Shown here piece by piece: positions 53,855 through 62,806 of a DNA stretch of 64,000 nt (its first letter is position 1; each line of letters opens with the position of its first letter). The translations under genes were made by a program, and so were the position numbers. The stretch is taken from contig JBBRYI010000006.1 in assembly GCA_038237805.1 (NCBI GenBank), positions 1 to 64,000 on the forward strand, read 5' to 3'. The notes under the pieces were generated by a model, which was not told where the DNA came from, ran no database searches, and was given only the letters and a program-made list of their open reading frames with translations. The stretch comes from JBBQFI01 sp038237805. Lineage in GTDB: Bacteria; Verrucomicrobiota; Verrucomicrobiia; Chthoniobacterales; UBA10450.

Positions 53855-54511
53855 TTAGCGTGACATCAGGAGCGTAAGTTCGTCTTTAAAGCGCTCTTTC
53901 AAGGTGGTGTTGAATTGCAGAACTCGCTCAATATCACGCCGCTCGGCTATTACTTGTTCTCGGTCGCCCCAGAATGCCTCGGTTTTGTTTCTGTCGAGAT
54001 ACTCAAGCGCTGCAGTTAGCGTGACTTCGATGTGCTTGAGACGATCACGAATTACCTTAGAAGGCGTGCCAGCAGCGATTCCCCAAAAGTGACCTGCAGC
54101 GAAAAACTTATTTGGTTTCTGGGAGTCAATTAGCCATTCGCGGAATACGGGGTGCGAGATAATCTTGTTAACTTCCGTCGCTAATCCCCTACCTGGCTTT
54201 CGTAGGTCATCATCTGTCGGTCGCAGTGCAGCCGCTTTAGCAAACCCGGCGGGCGTTACGCGAAATGTTCGGTCACCCACTTTCGCAATAAGAGCCTTAG
54301 CAACTAGGCCACCTTTGGAGTCAATACTTTTAAAGATCTTGTTGGAGTCAGGATAATCATTCTCGAACCCTCGCAATCCAAAGGCATTTCGATCCATCTT
54401 CCATGCTTGAACGGCAAGTGCTTCGGCGGTGAACGTTGCTGCGTCGCTCCCATTAGTGCATTCTACCGCACCTAACAGTACCTTCTCTGCCAGCGTCAGC
54501 GACTCGACCAT
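53855..54511 (-). CDS. Island protein 3: winged-helix protein of unknown function
   Basis: 218 residues. Residues about 1-95 look like a winged-helix DNA-binding domain: TFTAEALAVQAWKMDRNAFG, FENDYPDSNKIFKSIDSKGG, then a wing-like ALIAKVGDRTFRVTPAGFAK. The C-terminal half is helical and charged (AEFWGDREQ-like segment, IERVLQFNTTLKERFKDELT). Its ATG overlaps the stop of the GHKL gene by one base (TAATG), so it is translationally coupled. No catalytic motif seen. Last gene of the island operon. Confidence 0.75.
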   Translation of the reverse strand: MVESLTLAEKVLLGAVECTNGSDAATFTAEALAVQAWKMDRNAFGLRGFENDYPDSNKIFKSIDSKGGLVAKALIAKVGDRTFRVTPAGFAKAAALRPTDDDLRKPGRGLATEVNKIISHPVFREWLIDSQKPNKFFAAGHFWGIAAGTPSKVIRDRLKHIEVTLTAALEYLDRNKTEAFWGDREQVIAERRDIERVLQFNTTLKERFKDELTLLMSR

Positions 54512-56856
54512 TACTCTCCCTCCAAGTCCAAAGCTGAGCCGCCTGAGACGTAGGACTCAAGCCGTTTCCACATTTGCTGCGCGATTCTAACACGATGTCG
54601 ATTCAATGCACCGAGGTGGTCAGCCCAAAACTCTGGTAGTTGACCTTCACCTTTGCGTGTGAACTCCTCACTCATCCAGACTTGCACCACCATCTCGATG
54701 AGTCGCTCCGCGTGATAGGTTCTCCAAAGCGTGGGCTCCGTCGCGTGCTTCTTAAATGCAAAGGCTGCATCGGGACTCTGTAGGTTAAGCCACCACACAT
54801 TGTTGATCCAATCGGAAGGCTCTTGCCATAGTGGAGGTTGATCAGGATCGCCCGGCCTCTTTACGCCCGTCGCGGGATCGAGGTCACGATCAGTTAACAG
54901 CAGTCGCGGGAAGCCTCCACCACGTTTGGGTTCTTGGGGATTGGGAACAACGTGTATCTCAACCGGGATACGAGACCAGACGCCACCGGCACCGGCTTTT
55001 ACGGCCGTTCGTCCGAGTCTGTTTCCGGTAACTACGCCTTCACGGCTGATTCGGACTATTAGCGGATCGTCTGCATCATGGACCCACTCGAGCAGTACGT
55101 TCGTCGACCGGTTACCTTCGTCATCAGTTACTTCAGCAGTAATTCGCTCCCGAGTACTCAAAGGTATCTCAATGTCGCGGGGCGTGAGCAGGACGTGATC
55201 AACGCTCCAAACGACGCAATCGATCGCCTCAATCTTTATCGCGGTGTTCTTTACTTGCATCCACACCTGACACTGCCCCTTTTCGCGTGCTTCGAGAATC
55301 CCGTCACCCGACACAGAGGCGATCTTCGCGTCACTCGTAAACCATTCGATCATCGCTTTAACAGGTAGATTCTTGTCATCGCGGACACTTACATTGAGGA
55401 GCGCGCGCAGCGGTATGCTTAGACCTTTGCCAACGTGTAAACCCTGATCCCACATCGAGAAGGCAATAGACTCGGGCACATAGCCCCACTTCGTGCCACC
55501 ACCACCACCACCGCCAGGTGGTCCATCGCCGCTGTTCCCCGTCCCGCCGCTACCGTCCCCGTACTCCGGCAGGAATCGGTTCTTGAACTCGTCGAGCCTT
55601 TGATTTTCTCGAAAAACTTCGTCTAGCTCATGTTCGTCCTGCTTCTGTTGACGCGTCGCGTTGATCTTCTGCGCAAGTTCGCGGATCTTATGAGCTACAA
55701 AGTGATCTATCGCTTCGACAAGTGGACCTGGCTTTGGGCGCCTGCGGCCGTGTTCAACGTAAGCAGGTTCGAGCGCTGGAAGCTCCACAGTGCCGTAAAT
55801 AAACTGTGAACCAGGCGTTGTTACCGCGACTTCTGCTACTGGCTTCGCGCCGATCATTTGATGCTTAGTGCGATATACTATCTGCCACCGTGGACGCAGG
55901 GTCTTGTAAGCGGCTTGCATGTTTTCAGCCGAGGTGTGGAGTGTGAGTCGCCCAGCCTCGCGTTTGCCTCCTTCGGTTGACGACACCATTTCTCCGTCAG
56001 GAAGCGGAAGTTCGTCCGGAATCTGAACAATCGACGGTGATTCGAATCCTAGATATGGCGTGATCGGGGGAAGAGTTAGCTTCTTTCCGTCATTGAGTGA
56101 CTGACCATTATGGATAACAAAGAAGTCGACCTGCTCTAAACAAAGTGTCGATTGCTCATGCCTAACGACTTTGTTGACTAGGTCCTCCGCATCGATGCGA
56201 CCCTTGTACACGCCCACCGGGTTTTCACCTTCTACCAACGTAAAAGCCTGGCGCGATTTGATTACTGCCTTTACGCGAGTAGGGAGGTCGTTAGGTGTGA
56301 TCTCGTAAGAACCGAGGGCAGCTCGTAATTCCGCATCGAAAGAGCTAATCTCGACTTCTCGCCCTTCCGCTACGGTCGGTATCCAGCCGGGAGTACCCCG
56401 TTCCACAGTTCCTGCTTCACCTTCGAAGCCTTTGCAGTTCCTACGGCCCTCACGAATGCCTAGGATCTTCGCGACTCCCGTGAAGAATCTGTACATGTAA
56501 GCCTTCCCGCCGTTACCTTGAGTTGTCTCTTCGTCGAGTTTTAGACCGCGGCGAGAAGCGTCTGGGTCTTGCCACGTGCTCCAAGCAGTCACGTCTTCCA
56601 GCGTGGCACCACCAACATCAAGAAGTCCGATCCGAGCAGGTCGGTTACCCGCAGCGTCCTTTAGCAGAAGAACCGCGACGCGCTGACCATCAGGCACATT
56701 CGCGCGGTCAACTTGGTATTGCCGTCGCACATTCTTAAACAGCTCAGCTAATCCATCGCCATGAGATGATATCCAACGTGTGACGGCCTCGAGCGTGCCC
56801 TTCTCGTGGAACTTAATTGTTTCGTTACGTTCTATTGTCATTTTTTCTTTTTTCAT
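54511..56856 (-). CDS. Island protein 2: GHKL-type ATPase with Ig-like domains
   Basis: 781 residues. The N-terminal region has GHKL (Hsp90/MORC/kinase) ATP-site features: ELFKN (N-box ExxxN) at residues 38-42, GLLDVGGATLEDV with Asp80, and TQGNGGKAYMYRFFTGVAKI near 112. A middle region (to about 430) is unrecognised. A Gly-rich linker (GGTGNSGDGPPGGGGGGG) near 435-450 leads to two BIG2/Ig-like repeats, about 485-535 (IEWFTSDAKIASVSGDGILE) and 555-620 (PLIVRISREGVVTGNRLGRT). A Trp-rich helical tail follows. No signal peptide, so Ig-like folds are intracellular, which is unusual. Coupled both sides (ATGA with the HARE gene, TAATG with the wHTH gene). Possibly an anti-phage or DNA-conflict ATPase. 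Confidence 0.78.
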   Translation of the reverse strand: MKKEKMTIERNETIKFHEKGTLEAVTRWISSHGDGLAELFKNVRRQYQVDRANVPDGQRVAVLLLKDAAGNRPARIGLLDVGGATLEDVTAWSTWQDPDASRRGLKLDEETTQGNGGKAYMYRFFTGVAKILGIREGRRNCKGFEGEAGTVERGTPGWIPTVAEGREVEISSFDAELRAALGSYEITPNDLPTRVKAVIKSRQAFTLVEGENPVGVYKGRIDAEDLVNKVVRHEQSTLCLEQVDFFVIHNGQSLNDGKKLTLPPITPYLGFESPSIVQIPDELPLPDGEMVSSTEGGKREAGRLTLHTSAENMQAAYKTLRPRWQIVYRTKHQMIGAKPVAEVAVTTPGSQFIYGTVELPALEPAYVEHGRRRPKPGPLVEAIDHFVAHKIRELAQKINATRQQKQDEHELDEVFRENQRLDEFKNRFLPEYGDGSGGTGNSGDGPPGGGGGGGTKWGYVPESIAFSMWDQGLHVGKGLSIPLRALLNVSVRDDKNLPVKAMIEWFTSDAKIASVSGDGILEAREKGQCQVWMQVKNTAIKIEAIDCVVWSVDHVLLTPRDIEIPLSTRERITAEVTDDEGNRSTNVLLEWVHDADDPLIVRISREGVVTGNRLGRTAVKAGAGGVWSRIPVEIHVVPNPQEPKRGGGFPRLLLTDRDLDPATGVKRPGDPDQPPLWQEPSDWINNVWWLNLQSPDAAFAFKKHATEPTLWRTYHAERLIEMVVQVWMSEEFTRKGEGQLPEFWADHLGALNRHRVRIAQQMWKRLESYVSGGSALDLEGE

Positions 56857-57362
56857 TGAGTCGCTCGCGTTCCACGCCGCCGCCGCTTACGTTTACGGAT
56901 TGGTGGCATAGCTTCGATTCCCCATTCCGCGAGTCCGTACATCCCTCTGCTCGTACGAATGAAGCGCGGGTCGCGTCGCAGGTATATGATAAGGTTGGCC
57001 TGCGTGCCCGCTCCTGGGATTGCCACCTTTCGGATCGATAGTAAACGCATGAGGTCAGAGATGTGGAGTGGCCGACCAGCTGCCGTGAGCTCCTCAAACA
57101 CCGCTTGCACCGGCGTATCCGCTTCCTGCACGTCCGAAGGTCTTTGCAGGGACAAGACTCTTGAAACGCTAGCCGGTTTAGCCAACGATTCCCCGCGCCT
57201 TACTGCGAGAATTCGGGCGAGTAATTGTTCCTCCTCGCGATCAGCGGCTATCTGTTGCTGCAAAGCGGTCATCTGACGCTCCATCTCGGCGCGCCGTCGT
57301 CGAAGAGCTTCCAAGGCGCGCTCCACCGCTGTCGTAGACACAAGATTGTCGGCATTTTTCAT
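56853..57362 (-). CDS. Island protein 1: coiled coil plus HARE-HTH-like winged helix
   Basis: 169 residues. About 10-55 is a coiled coil (ALRRRRAEMERQMTALQQQI). About 83-150 resembles the HARE-HTH fold known from ASXL proteins, RNA polymerase delta and restriction enzymes: TPVQAVFEELTAAGRPLHIS, DLMRLLSI, NLIIYLRRDPRFIRTSRGMY. The tail is very basic (RKRKRRRRGTR). DNA-binding is likely, with a sensing role possible. First gene of the island operon, with a promoter-like sequence just upstream. Confidence 0.75.
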   Translation of the reverse strand: MKNADNLVSTTAVERALEALRRRRAEMERQMTALQQQIAADREEEQLLARILAVRRGESLAKPASVSRVLSLQRPSDVQEADTPVQAVFEELTAAGRPLHISDLMRLLSIRKVAIPGAGTQANLIIYLRRDPRFIRTSRGMYGLAEWGIEAMPPIRKRKRRRRGTRATQ

Positions 57363-57376
57363 AGGTAGAGATCACA

Positions 57377-57405
57377 ATACTACACGGGGTAACATAGGAA
57401 TGCAA
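57377..57405 (-). promoter_or_regulatory. Sigma70-like promoter of the island operon
   Basis: On the minus strand: TTGCAT (57405-57400), a 17-bp spacer, TAGTAT (57382-57377), 14 bp before the ATG at 57362. It lies in a strongly A+T-rich stretch (57361-57440) unlike the rest of the window. Confidence 0.6.
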
Positions 57406-57509
57406 CAAAAATTTATTTAAATGTAATAATGCAATATTTAAGCACGACTGATAGGGTCCAACAAGAGCAGGCTGAGGATTCGTCGCGCCGAGGCGCCCTA
57501 CCAAGAGCG

Positions 57510-57773
57510 TAAATCGAGTACCGGTTAGGCAGGCAGATGGCGAAGCTAGAGCCTTTCCCGACCGTGCTCTGCGCTTCTAGTGCGGCCTGCCGTGCGCGTG
57601 GACGATCGCGCGGACAAGCTCAAGCCCCAGCCCGCGTTGCGAGCGGCTCTTGTCGCCGCGATAGAGACGCTCCCAGATGCGCGGAATTTCTTCGGCCGGA
57701 ATTCCGGCGCAGGCGTCCTTGACCGTGATGACAAGTTCATCGGCGCTCGGCGCGGCGGAAATTTCAACGCGAC
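57510..57773 (-). pseudogene. Histidine kinase C-terminal fragment (frameshifted)
   Basis: The minus-strand frame encodes ISAAPSADELVITVKDACAG, IPAEEIPRIWERLYRGDKSR and GLGLELVRAIVHAHG, the N/G boxes of a HATPase domain. After that the reading continues only in another frame (STVGKGSSFAICLP), giving a one-base shift. The expected DAGAG and GLGLGL carry Cys and Glu, further signs of decay. The fragment has no kinase start: it begins at the right copy of the ppk2 repeat. Confidence 0.7.
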
Positions 57774-57810
57774 CTTTCGTTCGATCCAAAGACGATCAAG
57801 ATCGATTGAA
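57774..57810 (+). repeat. Direct repeat, right copy (ppk2 3' end remnant)
   Basis: 37 bp, 34 identical to 53791-53827, in the same orientation. Translated it gives the ppk2 end SFDPKTIKID plus stop. It is followed within 4 bp by a CCTAACGA motif and then the thioredoxin gene. Confidence 0.8.
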
Positions 57811-57822
57811 GCGCCTAACGAA

Positions 57823-58296
57823 TTAAGGACTGCTGTTCTTAACGTGGGGTTCGAGAAACCTGCGTATCGCGGGCGCCGCCATCGCGCCGACTTGCCGCGT
57901 TACTTCCTGTCCGCCTTTGAACAACGCCATCGTCGGGATGGCGTTGATGCGTAAGCGGCGCGCAAGGTTTTTCGCTCTTTCCGTATTCACTTTCGCGACC
58001 AGCCATTTGCCCGTGCCCTCGCTCGCCACTTTGTTGAGTTCCGGTGCGACCATCTTGCAGGGACCGCACCAAGGTGCCCAAAAATCAACCAATACCGGCA
58101 AAGCCGAACGACTCGTTAGGGCATCGAAAGCAAGATCGCTTGTCACGTCAATCGGTTCGGCGGGAGCAGTTAGTTCAGTGCCACATTTTCCGCAGCGGCC
58201 GGTCTGGCCCAGCTTGTCGTACTGCAGTTGATTGCGCTGGCCGCACTTCGTGCACGCCACCAAGACGCCGCGATCGTCGAGTTCAATGGCGTTCAT
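57823..58296 (-). CDS. trxC: Thioredoxin 2 (zinc-ribbon thioredoxin)
   Basis: 157 residues from the ATG at 58296. N-terminal zinc ribbon (VACTKCGQRN and TGRCGKCGTEL) followed by a thioredoxin domain with VDFWAPWCGPCKMVAPELNK and AIPTMALFKGGQEV. Cytoplasmic disulfide reductase, often tied to oxidative stress. A motif copy (58113-58120) lies between ribbon and domain, coding for LTS. A 10-residue longer frame to 58326 is less likely. Confidence 0.93.
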   Translation of the reverse strand: MNAIELDDRGVLVACTKCGQRNQLQYDKLGQTGRCGKCGTELTAPAEPIDVTSDLAFDALTSRSALPVLVDFWAPWCGPCKMVAPELNKVASEGTGKWLVAKVNTERAKNLARRLRINAIPTMALFKGGQEVTRQVGAMAAPAIRRFLEPHVKNSSP

Positions 58297-58327
58297 TTTG
58301 AAGGTGCGTGATCGCGCTTGCAGCAAT

Positions 58328-58392
58328 CAAGGAGCGGCGCTTTCTAAAGCGCCGATTACGTCATTCGGCGACTTGGAAGTCGCCGCTCCTTG
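58328..58392. repeat. Palindromic element between trxC and the RND gene
   Basis: AAGGAGCGGCGCTTTCTAAA at one end and CTTGGAAGTCGCCGCTCCTT at the other. Same architecture as the outer arms at 9362-9528. Confidence 0.8.
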
Positions 58393-58396
58393 TTAA

Positions 58397-61300
58397 TCAC
58401 TCCTGTTTCCAACCGTTGCCGTTACGCGCCAGAGCATACTCGGGCGTAAGATCGATGTCTTCAGTCGGCTCTTCCTCGGTTTCACCCAGAGATTTTTCGT
58501 GATGCTCCTTCGCGATGAGCATGTAGAGCGACGGAACGATAAACAAAGTGAAGATCGTTCCGATGGTCATTCCGCCGACAAGCACAAGACCGATTGAATT
58601 TCGTGCTGCGGCACCAGCGCCGGTCACCAACGTCAACGGAAAATGACCGGCGACCGTAGCGACACTCGTCATCATGACCGGGCGCAAACGGATGCGCGCC
58701 GCCTGTGCAATTGCCTCGAGCTTACCCAACCCTTGCCGCTGCAATTCATTCGCGAACTGAACAATCAAAATTCCATTTTTAGAAACAAGCCCGACCAATG
58801 TGACGAGGCCTACCTGCGAATAAATATTGAGCGTGGTGGTAAAATGATCGGTAAAGAATTTTCCGAACGGCATCTTCAAGAAAGTGAAAAGTAGCGCGCC
58901 GAAAATGGCGAGTGGCACCGATCCCAGCAGAATAATAAACGGGTCGCGGAAGCTGTTAAACTGCGCGGCCAGGACGAGGAAGATGAGAACGACGGCAAGG
59001 GTAAACGCCATCCCGAATTTGCTTCCCTCGGTGCGGAGCTGGCGCGATTCCCCGGTGTAATCGAGAACGTAACCTTTCGGCAAAATCTTGTGCGCCTCGT
59101 CTTCGAGAAATTTCAGCGCGGTATCGAGTGATCGTGTCGGCACGCCGCTGATGGTGACGGCATTGAGCTGCTGCATGCGATTTAACGAACGCGCTACCGT
59201 CAGATGTCGAAGCGAAGCCACCGTACTCAATGGAATCAACTGACTATTTGGACCGGTGACATAAATATTTTGGAGCTGTTCCGGATTCAAACGATCGACG
59301 CGTTTGACCTGCGGGATGACTTTGTAACTTCGCCCCGCAATGTTGAAGCGATTGACGAAGTTTCCGCCGATGCTGGCAGATAGATCGGCGCCGACTTGCT
59401 GCATGTTGAGACCGAGCGAGGCGACTTTGTCGTGATCGAAAACGATTTGGGATTGCGGCTGATCGATTTTCGTATCGATGTCGGCGAATCGGAAAATGCC
59501 TGCTTGCATCGCTTTCATCTGAAGTTGTTTTGCAAACTCAAGGATGCGTTCGGGGTCGGCCGTTGAAGTGAGAACAAAGGTCACGGGGAAACTTTCACCG
59601 CCAGGAAGTGCCGGCGGCATGACAGGAAACATTTGGATGCCCGGGATTTGCCCTAACCCAGCCATCACCTGCGGCAGATAGCCGGCGGTGGGCGTTTTTC
59701 GCACGCCCCATGGTTTCAAAACCATTCCGCCAAAACCGCCGGACGGATTCGTAATTTGAAAGGTGAATCTGGTGTCCGGAATATCGAGGAAGACTTTATT
59801 CGCTGCGTCCGCATAGCGGATCGTGTCGTCGATTGTGGCGTTGGCCGGCGCGGTCATAATGCCAAAAATGACACCCTGGTCTTCCGTCGGCGCCAACTCG
59901 TTAGGCGACATGTACCAGAAAAGCGCGCCCAATAACGAGAGCCCGATCCACACCGTGTAAACCGCCGGGCGCGCGGCGAGCGTGCGATCAAGTTGATGCC
60001 CGTACCAATCGCGGAAACGATCGAAGGTACGATTGACCATTCCGGAAAATCCACGATCGGCGTGCTCCGTGCGCAGGAGATGTGCGGACATCATCGGCGA
60101 AAGCGTCAATGCTACGACACCGGAAATGAACACCGCGCCAGCGAGCGTGAGCGCGAATTCGCGAAACAACGCGCCGGTCAATCCACCCTGCAGCGCGATC
60201 GGCGTATAGACCGCCGCCAGAGTAATTGTCATCGCAATGATCGGGCCGACGAGTTCGCGCGCGCCTTTCAGCGCCGCGTTCATCCGCGACATGCCTTCGC
60301 GCATGTGGCGCTCGACATTTTCCACGACAACGATCGCATCATCGACGACCAACCCGACGGAGAGTACGATGGCGAGCAGCGTGAGCAGGTTGAGCGTGAA
60401 ACCAAACACCTGCATGAGAAAGAGCGCGCCGATAAGTGAGATCGGGATCGCAACCACCGGAACAATCACGGACCGGATAGATCCGAGGAACAAAAAGATC
60501 ACAACCATCACGATCAGCAGTGTGTCGATCAAAGTTTTTACGACTTCGTGGATGGCGTCGTTGATGTAGGCGGTGGCGTCGTATGCGATCTGGGCCTTCA
60601 TGCCGCTGGGCAATTCCTGTTGGATTTGCTCCATCTCCGCGCGCACACGCTTGATCACGTCGATCGAGTTTGCGTTTGGCAAAACCCAAATCCCCATGAA
60701 GACGGCCTTCTCTCCGGAAAAGCGGACTTCCGTATTGTAATCCTCTGCGCCGAGAACGACGTCCGCGATGTCGCTCAGCCGAATGAGATTTCCCTTATCC
60801 TGACGGACCACGAGCTTTTTGAAATCGTCCGCTGTGTGCAAATCGGTGTTCGCAGTGAGATTGACCTGGAGGAGCGAGCCTTTCGTGCTACCGACGGCGG
60901 CGAGGTAATTGTTTCGTGAAAGCGCGTTGCGCACATCAGCGGGGCTGATGTTTAATGCCGCCATCCGATCCGGCTTCATCCAAATGCGCATGGCGAAGGT
61001 GCGGCCGCCGAGAATGTCGGCTTTTTGCACGCCGCCGACTGCGGTCAATCGGGGTTGCACAAGACGCACGAGATAATCGGTCACCTCGTTAGGCTGCAAA
61101 ATATCAGAGGTGAAACTCAAATAGGCCGAGGCGAAACGCGAGTCGGCCGCTTCGATATTGATGACCGGAATTTCCGCTTCTGGCGGCAAGTCACGCCGGA
61201 TCGCGTCCACTTTTGAGCTGATGTCAGAGAGCGCCTTGTTGGCGTCGTAGTTTAGTTTTAGCCGCGCGGTAATGACTGAACTGCCCTGGGAGCTCTGCGA

Positions 61301-61546
61301 CTGGACGTAATCGATTCCGTCTGCGGCCGCGATCGCGCGCTCGAGCGGCGTGGTGATAAATCCGCGCACGAGTTCGGCGTCCGCCCCGACGTAAACAGTT
61401 GTGACTGTTATGGCGGCGATGTCACTACGCGGATACTGCCGCACATTGATCGTCTTCACCGCCTGCAGACCGGCGATGAGGATCACGAAGCTGACGACGA
61501 GCGCCAGCACCGGACGTTTGATGAAAAGATCAGTAAACGATTTCAT
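58397..61546 (-). CDS. RND-family multidrug efflux permease (AcrB/MexB type)
   Basis: 1049 residues, the usual length. MKSFTDLFIKRPVLALVVSF at the N-terminus, 12 membrane segments with large periplasmic loops, VVDDAIVVVENVERHMREG in TM4 (the proton-relay Asp pair), and GLVSKNGILIVQFANELQRQ in the second half. Proton-driven export of hydrophobic compounds. The adaptor gene is upstream in the same direction; no outer-membrane channel gene is visible in the window. Confidence 0.95.
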   Translation of the reverse strand: MKSFTDLFIKRPVLALVVSFVILIAGLQAVKTINVRQYPRSDIAAITVTTVYVGADAELVRGFITTPLERAIAAADGIDYVQSQSSQGSSVITARLKLNYDANKALSDISSKVDAIRRDLPPEAEIPVINIEAADSRFASAYLSFTSDILQPNEVTDYLVRLVQPRLTAVGGVQKADILGGRTFAMRIWMKPDRMAALNISPADVRNALSRNNYLAAVGSTKGSLLQVNLTANTDLHTADDFKKLVVRQDKGNLIRLSDIADVVLGAEDYNTEVRFSGEKAVFMGIWVLPNANSIDVIKRVRAEMEQIQQELPSGMKAQIAYDATAYINDAIHEVVKTLIDTLLIVMVVIFLFLGSIRSVIVPVVAIPISLIGALFLMQVFGFTLNLLTLLAIVLSVGLVVDDAIVVVENVERHMREGMSRMNAALKGARELVGPIIAMTITLAAVYTPIALQGGLTGALFREFALTLAGAVFISGVVALTLSPMMSAHLLRTEHADRGFSGMVNRTFDRFRDWYGHQLDRTLAARPAVYTVWIGLSLLGALFWYMSPNELAPTEDQGVIFGIMTAPANATIDDTIRYADAANKVFLDIPDTRFTFQITNPSGGFGGMVLKPWGVRKTPTAGYLPQVMAGLGQIPGIQMFPVMPPALPGGESFPVTFVLTSTADPERILEFAKQLQMKAMQAGIFRFADIDTKIDQPQSQIVFDHDKVASLGLNMQQVGADLSASIGGNFVNRFNIAGRSYKVIPQVKRVDRLNPEQLQNIYVTGPNSQLIPLSTVASLRHLTVARSLNRMQQLNAVTISGVPTRSLDTALKFLEDEAHKILPKGYVLDYTGESRQLRTEGSKFGMAFTLAVVLIFLVLAAQFNSFRDPFIILLGSVPLAIFGALLFTFLKMPFGKFFTDHFTTTLNIYSQVGLVTLVGLVSKNGILIVQFANELQRQGLGKLEAIAQAARIRLRPVMMTSVATVAGHFPLTLVTGAGAAARNSIGLVLVGGMTIGTIFTLFIVPSLYMLIAKEHHEKSLGETEEEPTEDIDLTPEYALARNGNGWKQE

Positions 61547-61551
61547 GTCAG

Positions 61552-61618
61552 AATGTGGGAGGGGCCTTTGTGCCGCGACCTAACGAATTGATCGGGACAC
61601 TGAGGTCCCTCCCACATT
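61552..61618. repeat. Palindromic element, family A copy 3, with CCTAACGA in the loop
   Basis: AATGTGGGAGGGGCCTTTGT and CACTGAGGTCCCTCCCACAT arms; the loop contains CCTAACGA (61579-61586). Lies between adaptor and permease genes inside one operon. Confidence 0.85.
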
Positions 61619-61633
61619 GATGTAGCTCGCTCA

Positions 61634-62806
61634 TCATGTATCCGCCGGCGTCGGATTCAGCTCCGGTTTTGGCGCGAGCTTGTTATTGATCGTCACGGCC
61701 ATGCCGTTGCGCAATTTGAAAACGCCTGTGCCGACAACTATTTCGCCAGCTTTTAATCCCTCGCTCACCGAAACGAAATCGCCGCGCGACTCACCGACTC
61801 GGACAAATTGCTGGCGAATGCTCTGCGATTCCTGGCCAGTTTTCGGATCCTTCTTTTTCTCAATCACAAAAACCGAATCGCCGTAGGGCGCGTAGGAAAC
61901 GGCTGTGCCTGGAATAACGAGCGCTTTGTGTTTCTCCGGAAGAATGACCTCGATCTTCGCAAACATCCCGGGCCGCAAAGCATGATCTCGATTTTCCAGC
62001 GTCGCTTGCAACACAACATTGCGTGTAACCGTATCGACCACCGGATTAATTGCCGTAAGCTTTCCGTGGAATTCCCGGCCGGAAAGTACGTCGGTGTGGA
62101 CACCCACTGCGAGTCCCTGTGATAACCGGGATAGATTTTGCTGCGGCAAGGCGAAGTCGACAAAAACCGGATCGAGGGCCGCTAACGCGACCACTTGCTG
62201 CCCGGCATTGATCATCTGCCCGACATTCACCTGCCGAATCCCGAGCTGACCATCGAATGGCGCGCGCACCGTTTTCTTTGTGATCATCGAGTGCATCTGA
62301 TCGACGGCCGCGGCCTTTTGTTTGTATTTCGATTCCGCAGCGTCGAGTTCCGCTTTCGAAATCACTTTGCGCGTGCCAAGATCGGTCGCGCGTTCCGAAT
62401 CGGCCTTTGCCAATTCCAGATCGGCTTCAGCCGAATGCAACTGCGCTTCTTCAGCCGAAGTATCAAGCTGCATCAATAAATCGCCTTTCTTCGCCATCGC
62501 GCCATTTTCAAATCCGATCTGGCTGACGACGCCGGGCAACTCCGTAGAAACCACCGCGCCTTGGACGGCAGAGACACTGCCAACCGATGCCAGCGTTGGC
62601 GCCCAATCTTCCTCTTTCACGGGCGTGCTCGTCACTGTCTCTACCGGCATTGGCGGCTTGGACGACATCATGGTTTTGATCTGCAGGGCTTTGATGGCCG
62701 CGAGAATGAGAAACAGCCCAACAACAGCAAGCACTGCTTTCAAGATGATGCCTCGCCTGGATTTTACTTGGGCGTCCATAGTTTCCGGTCTGGCTACGTC
62801 ATGCAT
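61634..62806 (-). CDS. RND efflux periplasmic adaptor (membrane fusion protein)
   Basis: 390 residues. One N-terminal membrane segment (GIILKAVLAVVGLFLILAAI), lipoyl-like half (LPGVVSQIGFENGAMAKKGD), a coiled-coil hairpin about 125-185, second lipoyl half (TVRAPFDGQLGIRQVNVGQM) and beta-barrel domains. Bridges the permease to an outer-membrane channel. The start overlaps the TetR gene's end by 8 bp; an ATG nine codons further in (62779) is possible. Confidence 0.93.
   Translation of the reverse strand: MHDVARPETMDAQVKSRRGIILKAVLAVVGLFLILAAIKALQIKTMMSSKPPMPVETVTSTPVKEEDWAPTLASVGSVSAVQGAVVSTELPGVVSQIGFENGAMAKKGDLLMQLDTSAEEAQLHSAEADLELAKADSERATDLGTRKVISKAELDAAESKYKQKAAAVDQMHSMITKKTVRAPFDGQLGIRQVNVGQMINAGQQVVALAALDPVFVDFALPQQNLSRLSQGLAVGVHTDVLSGREFHGKLTAINPVVDTVTRNVVLQATLENRDHALRPGMFAKIEVILPEKHKALVIPGTAVSYAPYGDSVFVIEKKKDPKTGQESQSIRQQFVRVGESRGDFVSVSEGLKAGEIVVGTGVFKLRNGMAVTINNKLAPKPELNPTPADT

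Noticed and set aside
53828..57773. Island as an insertion sequence or transposon
   Set aside because: No transposase or terminal inverted repeats; the flanks are a long direct repeat of a gene end, not a short target duplication.
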